Positions 8,793 through 18,396 of a stretch of 38,425 nucleotides of DNA are shown piece by piece (the stretch's first letter is position 1; every line of letters begins with the position of its first letter). The translations under genes and the position numbers were made by a program. Source of the DNA: Desulfobulbus sp. (GTDB lineage: Bacteria; Desulfobacterota; Desulfobulbia; Desulfobulbales; Desulfobulbaceae); the NCBI GenBank assembly GCA_003604995.1, contig QZJD01000010.1, positions 1 to 38,425 on the forward strand. Reading direction: 5' to 3'. Below the pieces are notes generated by a model. That model was not told the origin of the DNA and did no database searches. It was given only the letters and a program-made list of their open reading frames with translations.

Positions 8793-8840
8793 TCGCCTGC
8801 CGGAGAAAGGGAAACATCGCAGAATGGACGCAGGTTGCCG

Positions 8841-10148
8841 ATGATCAGGATAACCCCGCGGGAAATGCAGGATTTTTCGCGATATATAGCGGAAATCTCG
8901 GGCATTGCCCTTGACCGGGACAAAAAATATCTCCTGGAGAACAGATTGCAGTCCCTTCTTGATGCCCAGGGGTGCACTTCCTTTCAGGACCTTCTGTTCA
9001 GCGCCAAAACTGCGGAAAACGGGGACCTGCGCGGCAGGGTGATCGACGCGATCACCACCAACGAGACCTATTTTTTCAGAGATCACCTCCCCTTTGAAAT
9101 CCTCAGGCACAAGATCATCCCGGAGATCATCGACCGGAAGAGGCGACCGGCCCAGGCCGGCAAGGCGCAGATCCGCATCTGGTGCGCGGGCTGTTCCACC
9201 GGTCAGGAAGTGTACAGCGTCATCATGGCGATCCTGGAGACCCTCTCCCATGTCGGCGGCTACGACATCCGGGTGCTGGGGACCGATATCTCCAGCCGGG
9301 TTGTTGCCCGGGCCAGTGCCGGCCGTTATTCGCAGCATGAGGTGGAGCGCGGCCTGCCGGAGCAGCTCCTGCACAAATATTTCGTGGCGGAAAACGGGTT
9401 CTGGCGGATCAGGGACGAGGTGCGCATGCTGGCCAGTTTCAGCCGAATGAATCTTCTGGAGCCGTTCTACGGTATCGGACCCTTTGATATCATCTTCTGC
9501 CGGAATGTTTCCATCTATTTTTCCGAGTCCAACAAGGGGGAACTGTTCCGGAAGATCGCCAGGATCCTGAACAGGGACGGTTATCTGATCGTCGGCGGTT
9601 CGGAGAGCCTGAGCGAAGTGGCGCCGCAGTTCATCTGCCGTCGCCATCTGAAGGGGATGTATTATCAGCGGAAGGATGCGGTCGGCGCCCCCCTTGTGCC
9701 CGCCCAGCAAGCGACCGGGTTTTCTCCCGCCGCCGGACAAGGAACCGCGCGCAACGTCGTTCCACCATCGCCCGTAGAACCGGCGGCCTTTGGGGCCGCA
9801 TCCCCGCCGCCTGAGGGATCGGCAAGCCGTCCGGAGAGGCAACAGCGGATCGCGGCCGCCGCACGAAAGAGACCGGCCCCTCCTGCCGCCCGTCACGCCG
9901 GTTTCCCCCCGGAGACCGTTGAGGTGGAGGACATGTCTCCTGGATCACGCCTTGCTGAAGGGGTGAAGGCTTCGGTTGCTCAACCGCGGGCCCTGCTTGA
10001 GTCGATCCTTGACCACCAGGAGCGGGGAGACGGGTTATTGGCCCGGCGGGAAAGAAAACCGGGGGAAGGGGAGCGATCACTGCTTGAGATCGTCTGGCGC
10101 AGGAATGCCGGTAAGGCCGATGATTCCGGTCAGGACCGGAAAGAATGA
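8841..10148 (+). CDS. cheR: CheR chemoreceptor methyltransferase with long C-terminal tail
   Basis: This S-adenosylmethionine-dependent glutamate methyltransferase acts on chemoreceptors. The N-terminal helical domain (about 1-75) is followed by the Rossmann methyltransferase domain with an SAM loop (WCAGCSTGQEVYS) and the family motif near DIIFCRNVSIYF. The catalytic part ends near residue 280. The remaining 155 residues are rich in Pro, Ala and Arg and probably disordered, ending in a charged, partly helical segment (LLESILDHQERGDGLL). Such tails in CheR proteins often dock to partners, but this one has no TPR repeats. ATG 8841 follows GCAGG at good spacing; TTG 8835 is in frame. It belongs to the chemosensory operon with cheA, cheW, cheB and the receptor. 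Confidence 0.95.
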   Translation: MIRITPREMQDFSRYIAEISGIALDRDKKYLLENRLQSLLDAQGCTSFQDLLFSAKTAENGDLRGRVIDAITTNETYFFRDHLPFEILRHKIIPEIIDRKRRPAQAGKAQIRIWCAGCSTGQEVYSVIMAILETLSHVGGYDIRVLGTDISSRVVARASAGRYSQHEVERGLPEQLLHKYFVAENGFWRIRDEVRMLASFSRMNLLEPFYGIGPFDIIFCRNVSIYFSESNKGELFRKIARILNRDGYLIVGGSESLSEVAPQFICRRHLKGMYYQRKDAVGAPLVPAQQATGFSPAAGQGTARNVVPPSPVEPAAFGAASPPPEGSASRPERQQRIAAAARKRPAPPAARHAGFPPETVEVEDMSPGSRLAEGVKASVAQPRALLESILDHQERGDGLLARRERKPGEGERSLLEIVWRRNAGKADDSGQDRKE

Positions 10149-10195
10149 CTCTTCGGGTCTCTGCTGGGCAAGCAAGCGCCGAGGGAGGGTAAGGC

Positions 10196-11314
10196 ATGCA
10201 AAAAGAACGATATACCATTCTGCTGATTGACGACGAGAAGATCAATCTCGTCGTGCTGCGGGCGCTCCTGCAAAAGGAGGGCTACGCCATTGTGTCCGCG
10301 TTGTCCGGCCGGGAGGGCGTCGAGCTTGCCAGGCAGGAGCGGCCTGATCTGATCCTGCTGGATGTGGTCATGCCCGGGGAAGACGGTTTTGAGGTGTGCC
10401 GGATTCTGAAGCAGGATCCGCTGACCCATGCCATTCCGGTTATCTTCATCACTGCTCTTTCCGACAGCAGGAGTAAGATCAAAGGCCTCTCCGTCGGGGG
10501 CCTGGACTACATTTCCAAGCCGTTTGAAAAGGAAGAGGTGTTCATGCGGGTGCGGAATATCCTGCGTCTCAACTACTCCTTGCAGCGGATCATTGAAGAG
10601 CAGGCCGTGCGCCTCAAACAGGTCAGGGATGCGCAGCAGGCGATTCTCGTGAATCCGGAGGAGATTCCCGGGGCGCGGTTCAGCGTCCATTTCAAACCTC
10701 TTCTCGATGCCGGCGGCGATTTTTATGATGTCTTTGCCGTAACCGACAATGTGTGGGATTATTTTGTCGCCGATATCAGCGGCCATGATCTGGCGGCTTC
10801 CTTTACCACCTCAGCCCTGAAAGCGCTGGTTCGCTACAACTCTTCCCAGGTACTCACCGTCGAGGAGTCCATGACCATCATCAACCGGGTACTGCAAAGC
10901 CTGCTTACCCCGGAACAGCATATCGCCGCGGCCTATGTCCGGCTCAACCGCAACACCATGCGCCTGAGCGTCGTCAATGCCGCCAATCCTCCGTTGCTCC
11001 TCCTGCCCGGCCAGGGCGAACCCGTCTGGTTACAGGGCAACAGCGACGCACTGGGGGCTTTCGCCGGCGGGGTATTTGTCGGCCAGGAATTCGCGGTGGC
11101 GGAAAATGACCGGTTGTTCATGTACTCGGATGGCATTATCGAACATTCCCGAACGGCCAGGGCAAGAGAGCAGGGCGGGGTTGATCTGTTGCGGGCCGCC
11201 CTGGCGACTCGTGGTTTTCCCCTGACCTCGGCCGTACCGGAAATCGCCCGGATGCTTTTTCCGCGGGAGCGGCCGGCAGAAGACGATCTCCTTCTTCTGG
11301 GCGTGGATATCTAA
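10196..11314 (+). CDS. Response regulator-PP2C phosphatase (RsbU/SpoIIE type)
   Basis: This 372-residue protein has an N-terminal receiver (ILLIDDEK, Asp56 in LLDVVMP, Lys in SKPF) joined by a short coiled coil to a PP2C/SpoIIE serine phosphatase domain from about residue 150. Metal-binding Asp motifs are visible (DAGGDFYDVF, DISGHDLAASF, YSDGIIE). In partner-switching systems such enzymes dephosphorylate a STAS antagonist. The STAS protein and an RsbW-like ATPase are the next two genes, so a complete RsbU-W-V module is present, switched by receiver phosphorylation. A strong ribosome site (GGGAGGG) precedes ATG 10196. Its donor kinase is likely the CheA downstream or the giant hybrid kinase; this is inferred from position. 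Confidence 0.93.
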   Translation: MQKERYTILLIDDEKINLVVLRALLQKEGYAIVSALSGREGVELARQERPDLILLDVVMPGEDGFEVCRILKQDPLTHAIPVIFITALSDSRSKIKGLSVGGLDYISKPFEKEEVFMRVRNILRLNYSLQRIIEEQAVRLKQVRDAQQAILVNPEEIPGARFSVHFKPLLDAGGDFYDVFAVTDNVWDYFVADISGHDLAASFTTSALKALVRYNSSQVLTVEESMTIINRVLQSLLTPEQHIAAAYVRLNRNTMRLSVVNAANPPLLLLPGQGEPVWLQGNSDALGAFAGGVFVGQEFAVAENDRLFMYSDGIIEHSRTARAREQGGVDLLRAALATRGFPLTSAVPEIARMLFPRERPAEDDLLLLGVDI

Positions 11315-11328
11315 GGGGGTCTGGGGGG

Positions 11329-11874
11329 ATGGCGTCGAAGGAAGCAGGCCGCGGGGCCGACAGGGAAGGAGTGGAGGCGGGGCGCTATCAGTGCGGCAGG
11401 GACGAAGACGGCTGGACGATTATTTTTTCGGCAACCTTTGCCAATGTCGATCGCGTCTGCCACCGGGTCGCCGGGTTTCTCCGGGAGCAGGGACTGGCAC
11501 CCTTGTTTGCCGTGGAACTGGGGACGCGCGAGATCCTGAATAATGCCGTCGTGCATGGTTGCGGCGGCGATTCGAACAAAACCGTCCGCTTCAGGATTTT
11601 TCTGCGGGACGGCAATCTGTATCTGCAAAGCAGCGATGAGGGCAAGGGGTACCTGCCTCGCGAGCCCGAGCCGGGAGAGGAGGACGTGCTCAAGGAATCG
11701 GGATACGGTCTTGCCATCCTGCGCCGATATTTTGATGCGGTCTCGTTCAATGCGTCAGGCAATGAGATCACACTGGTCCTGAAAAATTTCATGTCGTCGT
11801 GTTCGGGTAGCGTCAGGGGAGTGCCTGACGCAGAATCCGGCGCAACGCGGTCTGGGAGAGATAACGATGAGTAA
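11329..11874 (+). CDS. RsbW-like anti-sigma factor / serine kinase ATPase
   Basis: This GHKL-fold (HATPase_c_2) protein of 181 residues belongs to the RsbW/SpoIIAB class. An N-box (REILNNAVVHG), a Bergerat DxGxG-type box (DEGKGY) and a second glycine box (SGYGLAILRRY) are visible. In the family it phosphorylates the STAS antagonist and binds a sigma factor or another target. No sigma factor gene is in the window, so the target is open. It follows the phosphatase by 14 bases and overlaps the STAS gene by 8 bases, which implies translational coupling. About 22 residues before the domain and about 25 after it are poorly conserved in appearance. Confidence 0.88.
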   Translation: MASKEAGRGADREGVEAGRYQCGRDEDGWTIIFSATFANVDRVCHRVAGFLREQGLAPLFAVELGTREILNNAVVHGCGGDSNKTVRFRIFLRDGNLYLQSSDEGKGYLPREPEPGEEDVLKESGYGLAILRRYFDAVSFNASGNEITLVLKNFMSSCSGSVRGVPDAESGATRSGRDNDE

Positions 11875-12166
11875 TGTTGAAGAAACTCGGGAAAAGGTGG
11901 TTATCCGGCCGGGCAGGGATATTGTCAGCTCCATGGTCGGGGAGTTAAGGGAGGAGCTGAAGGCGGTTGTCGATAAACAGGATGTTCTGCTTACCGTGGA
12001 CCTGGAAGGGGTGCGGATGATTGATTCCATGGGCCTGGGGGTTCTGATCGCCACCCACAACTCCCTGATGAAACGGAACGCCCGGCTTGAGCTGGTCAAT
12101 ATTTCGGGGGACATCCTGCAACTTCTGAAAAATATGCGGCTGGACAGGCATTTCAGCCTCAGATAA
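11867..12166 (+). CDS. STAS-domain anti-anti-sigma factor (RsbV type)
   Basis: This 99-residue single STAS domain protein has the phosphorylatable Ser54 in the conserved MIDSMGLG context. In RsbV/SpoIIAA proteins, the unphosphorylated form traps the RsbW-like ATPase and frees its target. The gene overlaps the RsbW-like gene by 8 bases and lies two genes after the RsbU-like phosphatase. Partner switching therefore sits directly inside a che gene set, just before cheA. A GAGAG box precedes ATG 11867. Assignment to the family is secure; the downstream target is not known. Confidence 0.92.
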   Translation: MSNVEETREKVVIRPGRDIVSSMVGELREELKAVVDKQDVLLTVDLEGVRMIDSMGLGVLIATHNSLMKRNARLELVNISGDILQLLKNMRLDRHFSLR

Positions 12167-12304
12167 ACCCCGCGCCGCATGAGATGGCCTCGCCAAAACG
12201 CAAAATACCGAGCATCCGTTGCTGCGACTTCAACACGTTGCAGAGTATGCCGGCGTCGATCCCGCATTTGTTGAGGGACCGGTAACTTTACGGGAGAACC
12301 TGTC

Positions 12305-15300
12305 ATGTCCGATGATTTATCCCTGGACGATATCCTGGTCATGTACGTTCAGGAGGCCCGGGAGCACCTGGAAAGCATAGAAAGCGACCTCCTGGCCCTG
12401 GAACGGGAGGGCGCCGACAGCGACGAGGAGTCCATCAACAAGATGTTCCGGGCCGCCCATTCCATCAAGGGCGGCAGCGGCTTTTGGGGGCTGGATACCA
12501 TCAAGGAACTGTCGCACCGGACCGAGAATGTTCTGGACCTGATCCGCAAGCGACGGCTGGAACCGGCGCCCGAGGTGGTCAGCGTTATCCTCAAGGCCTT
12601 TGATCGGCTGGGTGAGCTGCTGGACGACCCCCCGGCCAGCAATGGGATGGATATTGCCGCGGAGGTGGCGGCCCTGGAAAAGCTGACCGCCCGCCATCTC
12701 CCCGAAAGTGAGAAGACGAGCGTCAGCCGCAGGGTTGAGGTCCGCCACCCCGGCGTGCCGGTGGTCTTTGAGATGACGGAATTTGATCTGCGCAAGGCCG
12801 GCCGGGACGGCAGTCATCTCTATATCCTGGAGTTCGATCTGCTCAAGGATGTTCATCGCCGGGGCAAAACCCCTCTGGATTTCGTCACCATCCTCAATGA
12901 ACAGGGCAGTATTCTGGATATCATCTATGATCTTGCGGTGATGGGCGATCTGGAGAGCGGGGAGCTGTTTTCGCGGTTTCCGGTTTTTGTCCTGTTTTCC
13001 ACCGTGGTGGAGCCCGATCTGATCGGTACCCTGGTGGGGCTTGAGGCGCGCGCCGTCCATCTCGTCGGCGACGAGGCGGAAGAAAAGAAAGAGGCGGCGC
13101 CGGTCCAGGAAGCACCGGCGCCTGAAGCTGCGGGCGCCGAGGTTCCGGCGGGGGCGGCTTCCCCGGCGAAGGAGCAACGGGTCCGCCCGCCCGCGCGATC
13201 GGCGGGCGTCCAGGCTGATTCGCTGCGGGTGCAGGTCCATGTCCTGGATCAGCTCATCAACCGGGCCGGGGAGCTGGTGCTCGCCCGCAACCAGCTTCTC
13301 CAGTCGTTCGCCAGGTGGGACCGGGCCGCCCTGAAGGCTGCCTGCCAGCGCATAGACGTCGTCACCTCCGAGTTGCAGGAATCGATCATGCTGACCCGGA
13401 TGCAGCCGGTGAACAATATCTTCAGCAAGTTCCCGCGGATGGTCCGTGACCTTGCGCAGCAGGTGGGCAAGAAGATCGATCTGGAGATCGAGGGCAAGGA
13501 AGTGGAAGTCGACAAGGCGATCATCGAGGGCCTGAGCGATCCGCTTACCCATCTGGTGCGCAATGCGGTGGACCATGGCATCGAGCTGCCGGAGGTCAGG
13601 GAACGAGACGGCAAACCGCCCGCCGGGCTGATCAGGCTGAAGGCCTTTCATGAGTCGGGCCAGATCATCATTGAAATCAGCGATGACGGCAAGGGGCTCG
13701 ACGGTGAGACCATCGCCGCCAAGGCCCTGGAAAAAGGCCTGGTCAGCGCCGACTATTTGCAGTCGCTGCCCACGGAGAAGGAAAAACTCAATCTGATCAT
13801 GCTCCCCGGCTTTTCCACGGCGGAAAAGATCACCGATATTTCGGGGCGCGGCGTGGGCATGGATGTGGTCAAGACCAATCTGGACAAGATGGGGGGCCAT
13901 CTCGAGCTCGATTCCCGCTCCGGCCGGGGGGTGACGGTGCGGGTGAAGCTGCCCCTGACCCTGGCGATCATCCCGAGCCTGCTCGTTTCCGCGAGTAACG
14001 AACGGTTCGCCCTGCCGCAGATCCATGTGGCCGAACTGCTGCGCATCCCGGCCGCGGAGGTCCGGGAGAAGATCAGCAAGGTCAGCGGCGCCGATGTGCT
14101 TATGCTGCGCGGCGAATTGCTCCCCCTGTTGCAGTTGAACAATCTCCTTGACCTGCAGCGGATCTATTTCGATCCCCGAACCGGCGAGTTTCGCCCGGAC
14201 CGGCGGGCACAGCTGGCTGACGAGCGTCTGTCCAGAAGTGGCGCCCCGGACCGGGAGCAACGGCCGGAGAAGGGCGCTGTCGACCCGTTGCCTGAGGACA
14301 GGCGCAACCATCCCCGCAGTGATGTCAACATCGTCGTCCTGCAGGCGGGGTTGAGCCGTTATGCCCTGGTGGTCGACCATGTCCATGATACCGTGGAGAT
14401 CGTCGTCAAGCCCCTGGGCCGGCATCTGAGCCAGTGCGCGTTCTATGCCGGGGCGACCATCATGGGTGATGGCCGGGTGGCATTGATTCTCGATGTTCCC
14501 GGTCTCTCCGCCTTGGCCGGCCTCAGGGAAATCGTCGACGCAGGGCAGGCCAAAAAGATCAACGCCGAGCAGGAACTGAGGCGGGTTGTCGGGATCAGGC
14601 AATCGCTCCTTCTCTTTCACAACGGGCCCGGGGAATACTGCGGAGTGCCGTTGCGGGAGGTCCAGCGTGTTGAACAGATCATGGTCGATGACATTGAGAT
14701 CAGAAGCAATCAGAAGGTGATCAGATACCGGGACGGAATTCTGCCGGTCTTTGCCCTGGAAGAGGTCGCCAATGTCGCCAGGATCGCCGAGTGTACCTCG
14801 CTGGTGGTGATCATTTTCGAGATTGGCGGCCGGGAGTTCGGGTTGCTGGCCGTCCCGCCCCTGGGGGTCGTCGAGGAGCACCTCGCCATTGATGACCGGA
14901 CGCTCAGGCAGCCGGGCATTGCCGGATCGGCGATCATTCACCAGCGAACAACCATGATCGTGGACATTGTCGAATTCATCCGGACGATCAGTCCGGCATG
15001 GTTTTCACCGGAGCAGGCGCTTCCGGCGCCGAAGCCGGGCGGCAAGGGGATCATTCTCCTGGTGGAGGATTCAACCTTTTTCCGGACCCAGGTGCGGCGT
15101 TTTATCGAGGAGGAGGGGTATGTGGTCCTGGAGGCCGAGGATGGCCGGGCGGCCTGGGATCTGCTGACCGCTGATCCCGAGCGGGTCGCGATGGTGGTCA
15201 CGGATATTGAAATGCCCGGAATGGACGGCTTCGCCCTGATCTCTCGGATGAAAGGGGATGCGCGCCTGGCCGGTCTGCCGGTCATCGTCCTGACCACCCT

Positions 15301-15418
15301 GGCCGATGAAGCGGATGTCGAAAGGGGGAGGGAACTGGGGGTGACGGCGTATCACATCAAGCTGGACCGGGAGAATCTGGTCCGCGACATCACAAATATT
15401 TTCACGAAGATCGGATGA
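12305..15418 (+). CDS. cheA: CheA-receiver fusion kinase with two CheW-like modules
   Basis: This 1,037-residue chemosensory histidine kinase starts with an Hpt/P1 domain with His52 (AAHSIKGGSGF). An alpha-beta domain at about 144-258 sits in the P2 position (MTEFDLRKAGRDG, VLFSTVVEPDLIG) and is not a canonical CheY-binding P2. An Ala/Pro linker follows, then a dimerisation domain from about 302, an HATPase with HLVRNAVDHGIE and GRGVGMD boxes, and a CheW-like P5 from about 550 carrying a hydrophilic insert of about 50 residues. A second CheW-like module starts at about 767, and a receiver begins at about 915 with Asp967 (VVTDIEMP). The fused receiver may act as a phosphate sink or feedback element. 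A GGGAG box eight bases before ATG 12305 fixes the start. About 140 bases separate it from the STAS gene, with no terminator seen. Confidence 0.95.
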   Translation: MSDDLSLDDILVMYVQEAREHLESIESDLLALEREGADSDEESINKMFRAAHSIKGGSGFWGLDTIKELSHRTENVLDLIRKRRLEPAPEVVSVILKAFDRLGELLDDPPASNGMDIAAEVAALEKLTARHLPESEKTSVSRRVEVRHPGVPVVFEMTEFDLRKAGRDGSHLYILEFDLLKDVHRRGKTPLDFVTILNEQGSILDIIYDLAVMGDLESGELFSRFPVFVLFSTVVEPDLIGTLVGLEARAVHLVGDEAEEKKEAAPVQEAPAPEAAGAEVPAGAASPAKEQRVRPPARSAGVQADSLRVQVHVLDQLINRAGELVLARNQLLQSFARWDRAALKAACQRIDVVTSELQESIMLTRMQPVNNIFSKFPRMVRDLAQQVGKKIDLEIEGKEVEVDKAIIEGLSDPLTHLVRNAVDHGIELPEVRERDGKPPAGLIRLKAFHESGQIIIEISDDGKGLDGETIAAKALEKGLVSADYLQSLPTEKEKLNLIMLPGFSTAEKITDISGRGVGMDVVKTNLDKMGGHLELDSRSGRGVTVRVKLPLTLAIIPSLLVSASNERFALPQIHVAELLRIPAAEVREKISKVSGADVLMLRGELLPLLQLNNLLDLQRIYFDPRTGEFRPDRRAQLADERLSRSGAPDREQRPEKGAVDPLPEDRRNHPRSDVNIVVLQAGLSRYALVVDHVHDTVEIVVKPLGRHLSQCAFYAGATIMGDGRVALILDVPGLSALAGLREIVDAGQAKKINAEQELRRVVGIRQSLLLFHNGPGEYCGVPLREVQRVEQIMVDDIEIRSNQKVIRYRDGILPVFALEEVANVARIAECTSLVVIIFEIGGREFGLLAVPPLGVVEEHLAIDDRTLRQPGIAGSAIIHQRTTMIVDIVEFIRTISPAWFSPEQALPAPKPGGKGIILLVEDSTFFRTQVRRFIEEEGYVVLEAEDGRAAWDLLTADPERVAMVVTDIEMPGMDGFALISRMKGDARLAGLPVIVLTTLADEADVERGRELGVTAYHIKLDRENLVRDITNIFTKIG

Positions 15419-15469
15419 TCGGCAACAGACCGCGGTATTCGTCGGGAACCGTTTGAAAAGAGGCAAGAT

Positions 15470-15934
15470 ATGCAGCAGGCAGGCGGAAAAAGCCATAGGG
15501 CGGATGTCACCAGAAGGTTTGCAATCTTTTTCATCGATGAGACCCAGCTCGGGGTCGATATCGCCCGGGTCCAGGAGATCAATGAGGAGCCGGCGGTGAC
15601 GAAGGTCCCCCTGGCCAGGGATTATGTCCGGGGAATAATGAATCTGCGCGGTCAGATCATCACCATCATCGATCTGCGCCGCAAAATGGGATTTACCGGG
15701 ACCGCGCTGAGAGAGGACAAGCCGGGATTGGTGATCGTCAACTGGAACGGCGAACAGGTGGGGCTTCTGTTTGACCGGATAGGGGAAGTGATCGAGGCGG
15801 CCGCGACCGATATCGAAGGCGCACCGGCCAATATCTGCGGCACCCGCGGCGAGTTTTTCCAGGGAGTGCTGACCACCGGCAAGCAGCGGATCGTCGCCCT
15901 GCTCGACATAGACGTGGTCCTGGCCGACGGTTAG
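15470..15934 (+). CDS. cheW: CheW chemosensory coupling protein
   Basis: This 154-residue single CheW domain protein couples receptors to CheA in the cytoplasmic array. The family pattern is clear: FFIDETQLGVDIARVQEI, then VPLARDYVRGIMNLRGQIITIIDLR, the most conserved stretch. An AAGAGG box precedes ATG 15470. It lies 51 bases after cheA and about 100 bases before the chemoreceptor gene, so all three are probably co-expressed. Confidence 0.95.
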   Translation: MQQAGGKSHRADVTRRFAIFFIDETQLGVDIARVQEINEEPAVTKVPLARDYVRGIMNLRGQIITIIDLRRKMGFTGTALREDKPGLVIVNWNGEQVGLLFDRIGEVIEAAATDIEGAPANICGTRGEFFQGVLTTGKQRIVALLDIDVVLADG

Positions 15935-16031
15935 CCGATCGGTGCAGGTGGTCATTTTGAAAGAGGATCAATAAATCAACCATATGGATAACCAGGGGAA
16001 ACAACCTGACAGCCGTGGAGGGATCATGGGT

Positions 16032-18287
16032 ATGAACAGCGTGAAAGACTGGAAGATCGGGACGAAAATCGGGGCGGGCTTTGGCTTCATCCTGCTGCTT
16101 ATGCTGCTGGTGATGGGGATTTACCACACCACCGTCGTCAATGTCGTCGGCAGCTACGATGACCTGATCGCCAATGATATTGCCATCGGCCGGCTGGCCG
16201 GGGATATTCATGTCGGCATGCTGGAATGCCGGCGTAATGAAAAGGATTTTCTCCTCCGGCAGGACAAAAAATATCTCGACCAGTTGACGGAAAACAGCAA
16301 CAAGGTGGTCGAATATGCGCAAACCCTGCGCAACCTTGCCGTTGCCAACGGCTACGAAGACATCAAGGCAAGCGCCGAGCAGATCATCGCCAAAATCACC
16401 ACCTACCGCGAGACCTTTGCTCGGGTCGTCGATTCCTCGGAAAAGATGGGGCTCGACCACCTTTCAGGCTATCAGGGGGTGTTCGGCAAGGCGGCGCGGG
16501 AAATGGAGAAGGATCTGCGCGAGCATGCCGTGGACGATCTTTATCTGAACCTCCTCATGCTGCGGCGCTGGGAAAAGGATTACCTGCGGACCGGTAGCCG
16601 GAACTATCAGAAGCTCCTGATCGACACCATCGCCGCTTACCGGAATCTCCTTGCCGTGAGTCCCTGCGAGCCCACGGCGAAAAAGACGCAGGAGGAGGCC
16701 ATCCTCCGCTATGAGGACGCCGTTACGGCCCTGATCGCCAATTATGCCGATCAGGGCAAAAAGCAGGCCCTGTATGAGGAGATGCGCAAGGAAGCGCATA
16801 TCATCGAAGAGGCGATCAAAAGCGTGCTGATTCCCGAAGTCAGGCCGCTGCTGCTGGAGCTGCGAAGGTTGGAAAAAAATTATCTGCTGCGCCATGATCC
16901 GGAAGAAAGCCGGCAGGTGCGGGAAGCGATGCAGCGCCTGGTCCATCAGGTCAACGGGGCAGGCATCAGTGAAGAACATGTCGGAGCCGTCCTTGCCAGG
17001 CTGACGGAATACGAGCAGGCCTTTGACGGGCTGGTCGGCGCGTATGGAGCAATGACCACCGATATTGAACAGATGCGGGAAGTGGTGCATCAGGTGGAAC
17101 CGGCCATCGCCAGCATCGGCGCCCTTGCCGAGGAACACGTGAATGCAAGGGCCGGGGAAACCGACAGGCGGGCCGCTGCCAGGAGTAAATTGTCCCTGCT
17201 GCTCGGGCTCCTCTCGGTGACCCTGGGCAGCGTCTTTGCCGTGGTTCTGGTCCGCGCCATCACCCGGCCCCTCAACCGGGCCGTGGATTTTTCCGCGAAA
17301 ATCGCCGAGGGCGATCTGACCCATAGCCTGGATATCCGGCAGCAGGATGAGGTGGGAGTGCTTGCCGCCACCCTGAACAACATGGCCGCCACCCTGGCCC
17401 AGATGATTAGAAAGATCAGCGATTCGGTAAGTACGATCAGCGCCTCTTCGGCGGAGATGGCCTCGGTTTCCGATCAGATGGCCTCGGGCTCGGAGACGGC
17501 GGTGGTCAAGTCAAACGCGGTGGCCTCGGCCGCCGAAGAAATGAACCAGAACATGATTTCCGTCGCCTCGGCCATGGACCAGGCTTCGACCAATGTGGCC
17601 ACGGTCGCCGCGTCCGTGGAGGAGATGAACGTCAGCATCGCCGGCATCGTGCAGAACGCAGAGAAGGGCAAGGTGGTTGCGGAGAGGACCGTTGCGCAGG
17701 CGCAGCAGACCTCGGAGCAGGTCAATCAGCTGGGCCGGGATGCTGAGGAGATAAATGACGTTACCGAAACCATCAAGGCGATTTCGGACAAGACCAACCT
17801 CCTTGCCCTGAACGCGACCATTGAGGCGGCGCGGGCCGGGGACGCCGGCAAGGGCTTTGCCGTGGTGGCGAACGAGATCAAGGAGCTTGCCCAGCAGACC
17901 GCGGACGCCACCGGCGATATCGCCAGGAAGCTGATGGGCATCCAGAAAGCCACCATCCATACGGTGTCCGATATCAGCGGGATAGCCAATGCGATCGGTG
18001 AAATGAACAACTTCATCAGCATCATCTCCGACGCGGTGGACCAGCAGAACGCGGCCACCGCCGAGATCACCGAGAATATCACCCAGGCGGCGCAGGGCTT
18101 GAAGGAGATCAACACCAATACCAGCCAGACCGCGCAGGCCGCGGCGCTGGTGGCCAAGGATATTGCCGACGTTCGCGACACCGCCAACGAAACCAGCAAT
18201 TCCGGGGCGCAGGTGCAGCAGAGCGCCAATGAACTGAGCCAAATGGCCGAGCAGCTGAAACAGATGGTGCAACGATTCAGAGTATAG
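16032..18287 (+). CDS. Methyl-accepting chemotaxis protein with extended helical (HBM-like) sensor
   Basis: This membrane chemoreceptor has about 751 residues. TM1 is at about 16-37 and TM2 at about 388-410, and they enclose a large, all-helical periplasmic sensor of roughly 350 residues. That sensor carries the helical-bimodular signature (charged RR.EK then aromatic-Leu-x-R) three times: [11 protein letters not shown] near 64, [10 protein letters not shown] near 176 and [11 protein letters not shown] near 276. A HAMP domain and a long signalling coiled coil follow, with the conserved tip [18 protein letters not shown] near 588. The C terminus (MVQRFRV) has no CheR-tethering pentapeptide. 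The frame extends upstream to ATG 15984, but GGAGGG sits eight bases before ATG 16032, which also starts directly at the cytoplasmic N-terminal segment. Ligand unknown; HBM domains in other bacteria bind organic acids. Confidence 0.95.
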   Translation: MNSVKDWKIGTKIGAGFGFILLLMLLVMGIYHTTVVNVVGSYDDLIANDIAIGRLAGDIHVGMLECRRNEKDFLLRQDKKYLDQLTENSNKVVEYAQTLRNLAVANGYEDIKASAEQIIAKITTYRETFARVVDSSEKMGLDHLSGYQGVFGKAAREMEKDLREHAVDDLYLNLLMLRRWEKDYLRTGSRNYQKLLIDTIAAYRNLLAVSPCEPTAKKTQEEAILRYEDAVTALIANYADQGKKQALYEEMRKEAHIIEEAIKSVLIPEVRPLLLELRRLEKNYLLRHDPEESRQVREAMQRLVHQVNGAGISEEHVGAVLARLTEYEQAFDGLVGAYGAMTTDIEQMREVVHQVEPAIASIGALAEEHVNARAGETDRRAAARSKLSLLLGLLSVTLGSVFAVVLVRAITRPLNRAVDFSAKIAEGDLTHSLDIRQQDEVGVLAATLNNMAATLAQMIRKISDSVSTISASSAEMASVSDQMASGSETAVVKSNAVASAAEEMNQNMISVASAMDQASTNVATVAASVEEMNVSIAGIVQNAEKGKVVAERTVAQAQQTSEQVNQLGRDAEEINDVTETIKAISDKTNLLALNATIEAARAGDAGKGFAVVANEIKELAQQTADATGDIARKLMGIQKATIHTVSDISGIANAIGEMNNFISIISDAVDQQNAATAEITENITQAAQGLKEINTNTSQTAQAAALVAKDIADVRDTANETSNSGAQVQQSANELSQMAEQLKQMVQRFRV

Positions 18288-18314
18288 CCGCACGCGCGAG
18301 CGTAAAGCAAAATC

Positions 18315-18375
18315 GCGGCGCGGCCATCCCCGCTCTTTCCCCTGGTTCAGGGAAAGGGGCGGGCTGCCGCGCCGC
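18315..18375. other. Strong GC-rich hairpin between the receptor and cheB genes
   Basis: GCGGCGCGGC (18315-18324) pairs exactly with GCCGCGCCGC (18366-18375), and an inner stem pairs CTTTCCCCTG with CAGGGAAAG. No T-tract follows, so it is not a standard intrinsic terminator. It may protect the end of the upstream message or reduce cheB expression relative to the receptor. Confidence 0.5.
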
Positions 18376-18396
18376 CTGACAATAAGGACGGCGACT

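Noticed and set aside
7917-9896. Open frame of 659 codons on the - strand
   Set aside because: It covers parts of the HD-GYP and cheR genes in antisense, with no recognisable domain or ribosome site.
12317-14941. Open frame of 874 codons on the - strand
   Set aside because: It is antisense to cheA, where all conserved motifs are on the + strand; composition is typical of a shadow frame.
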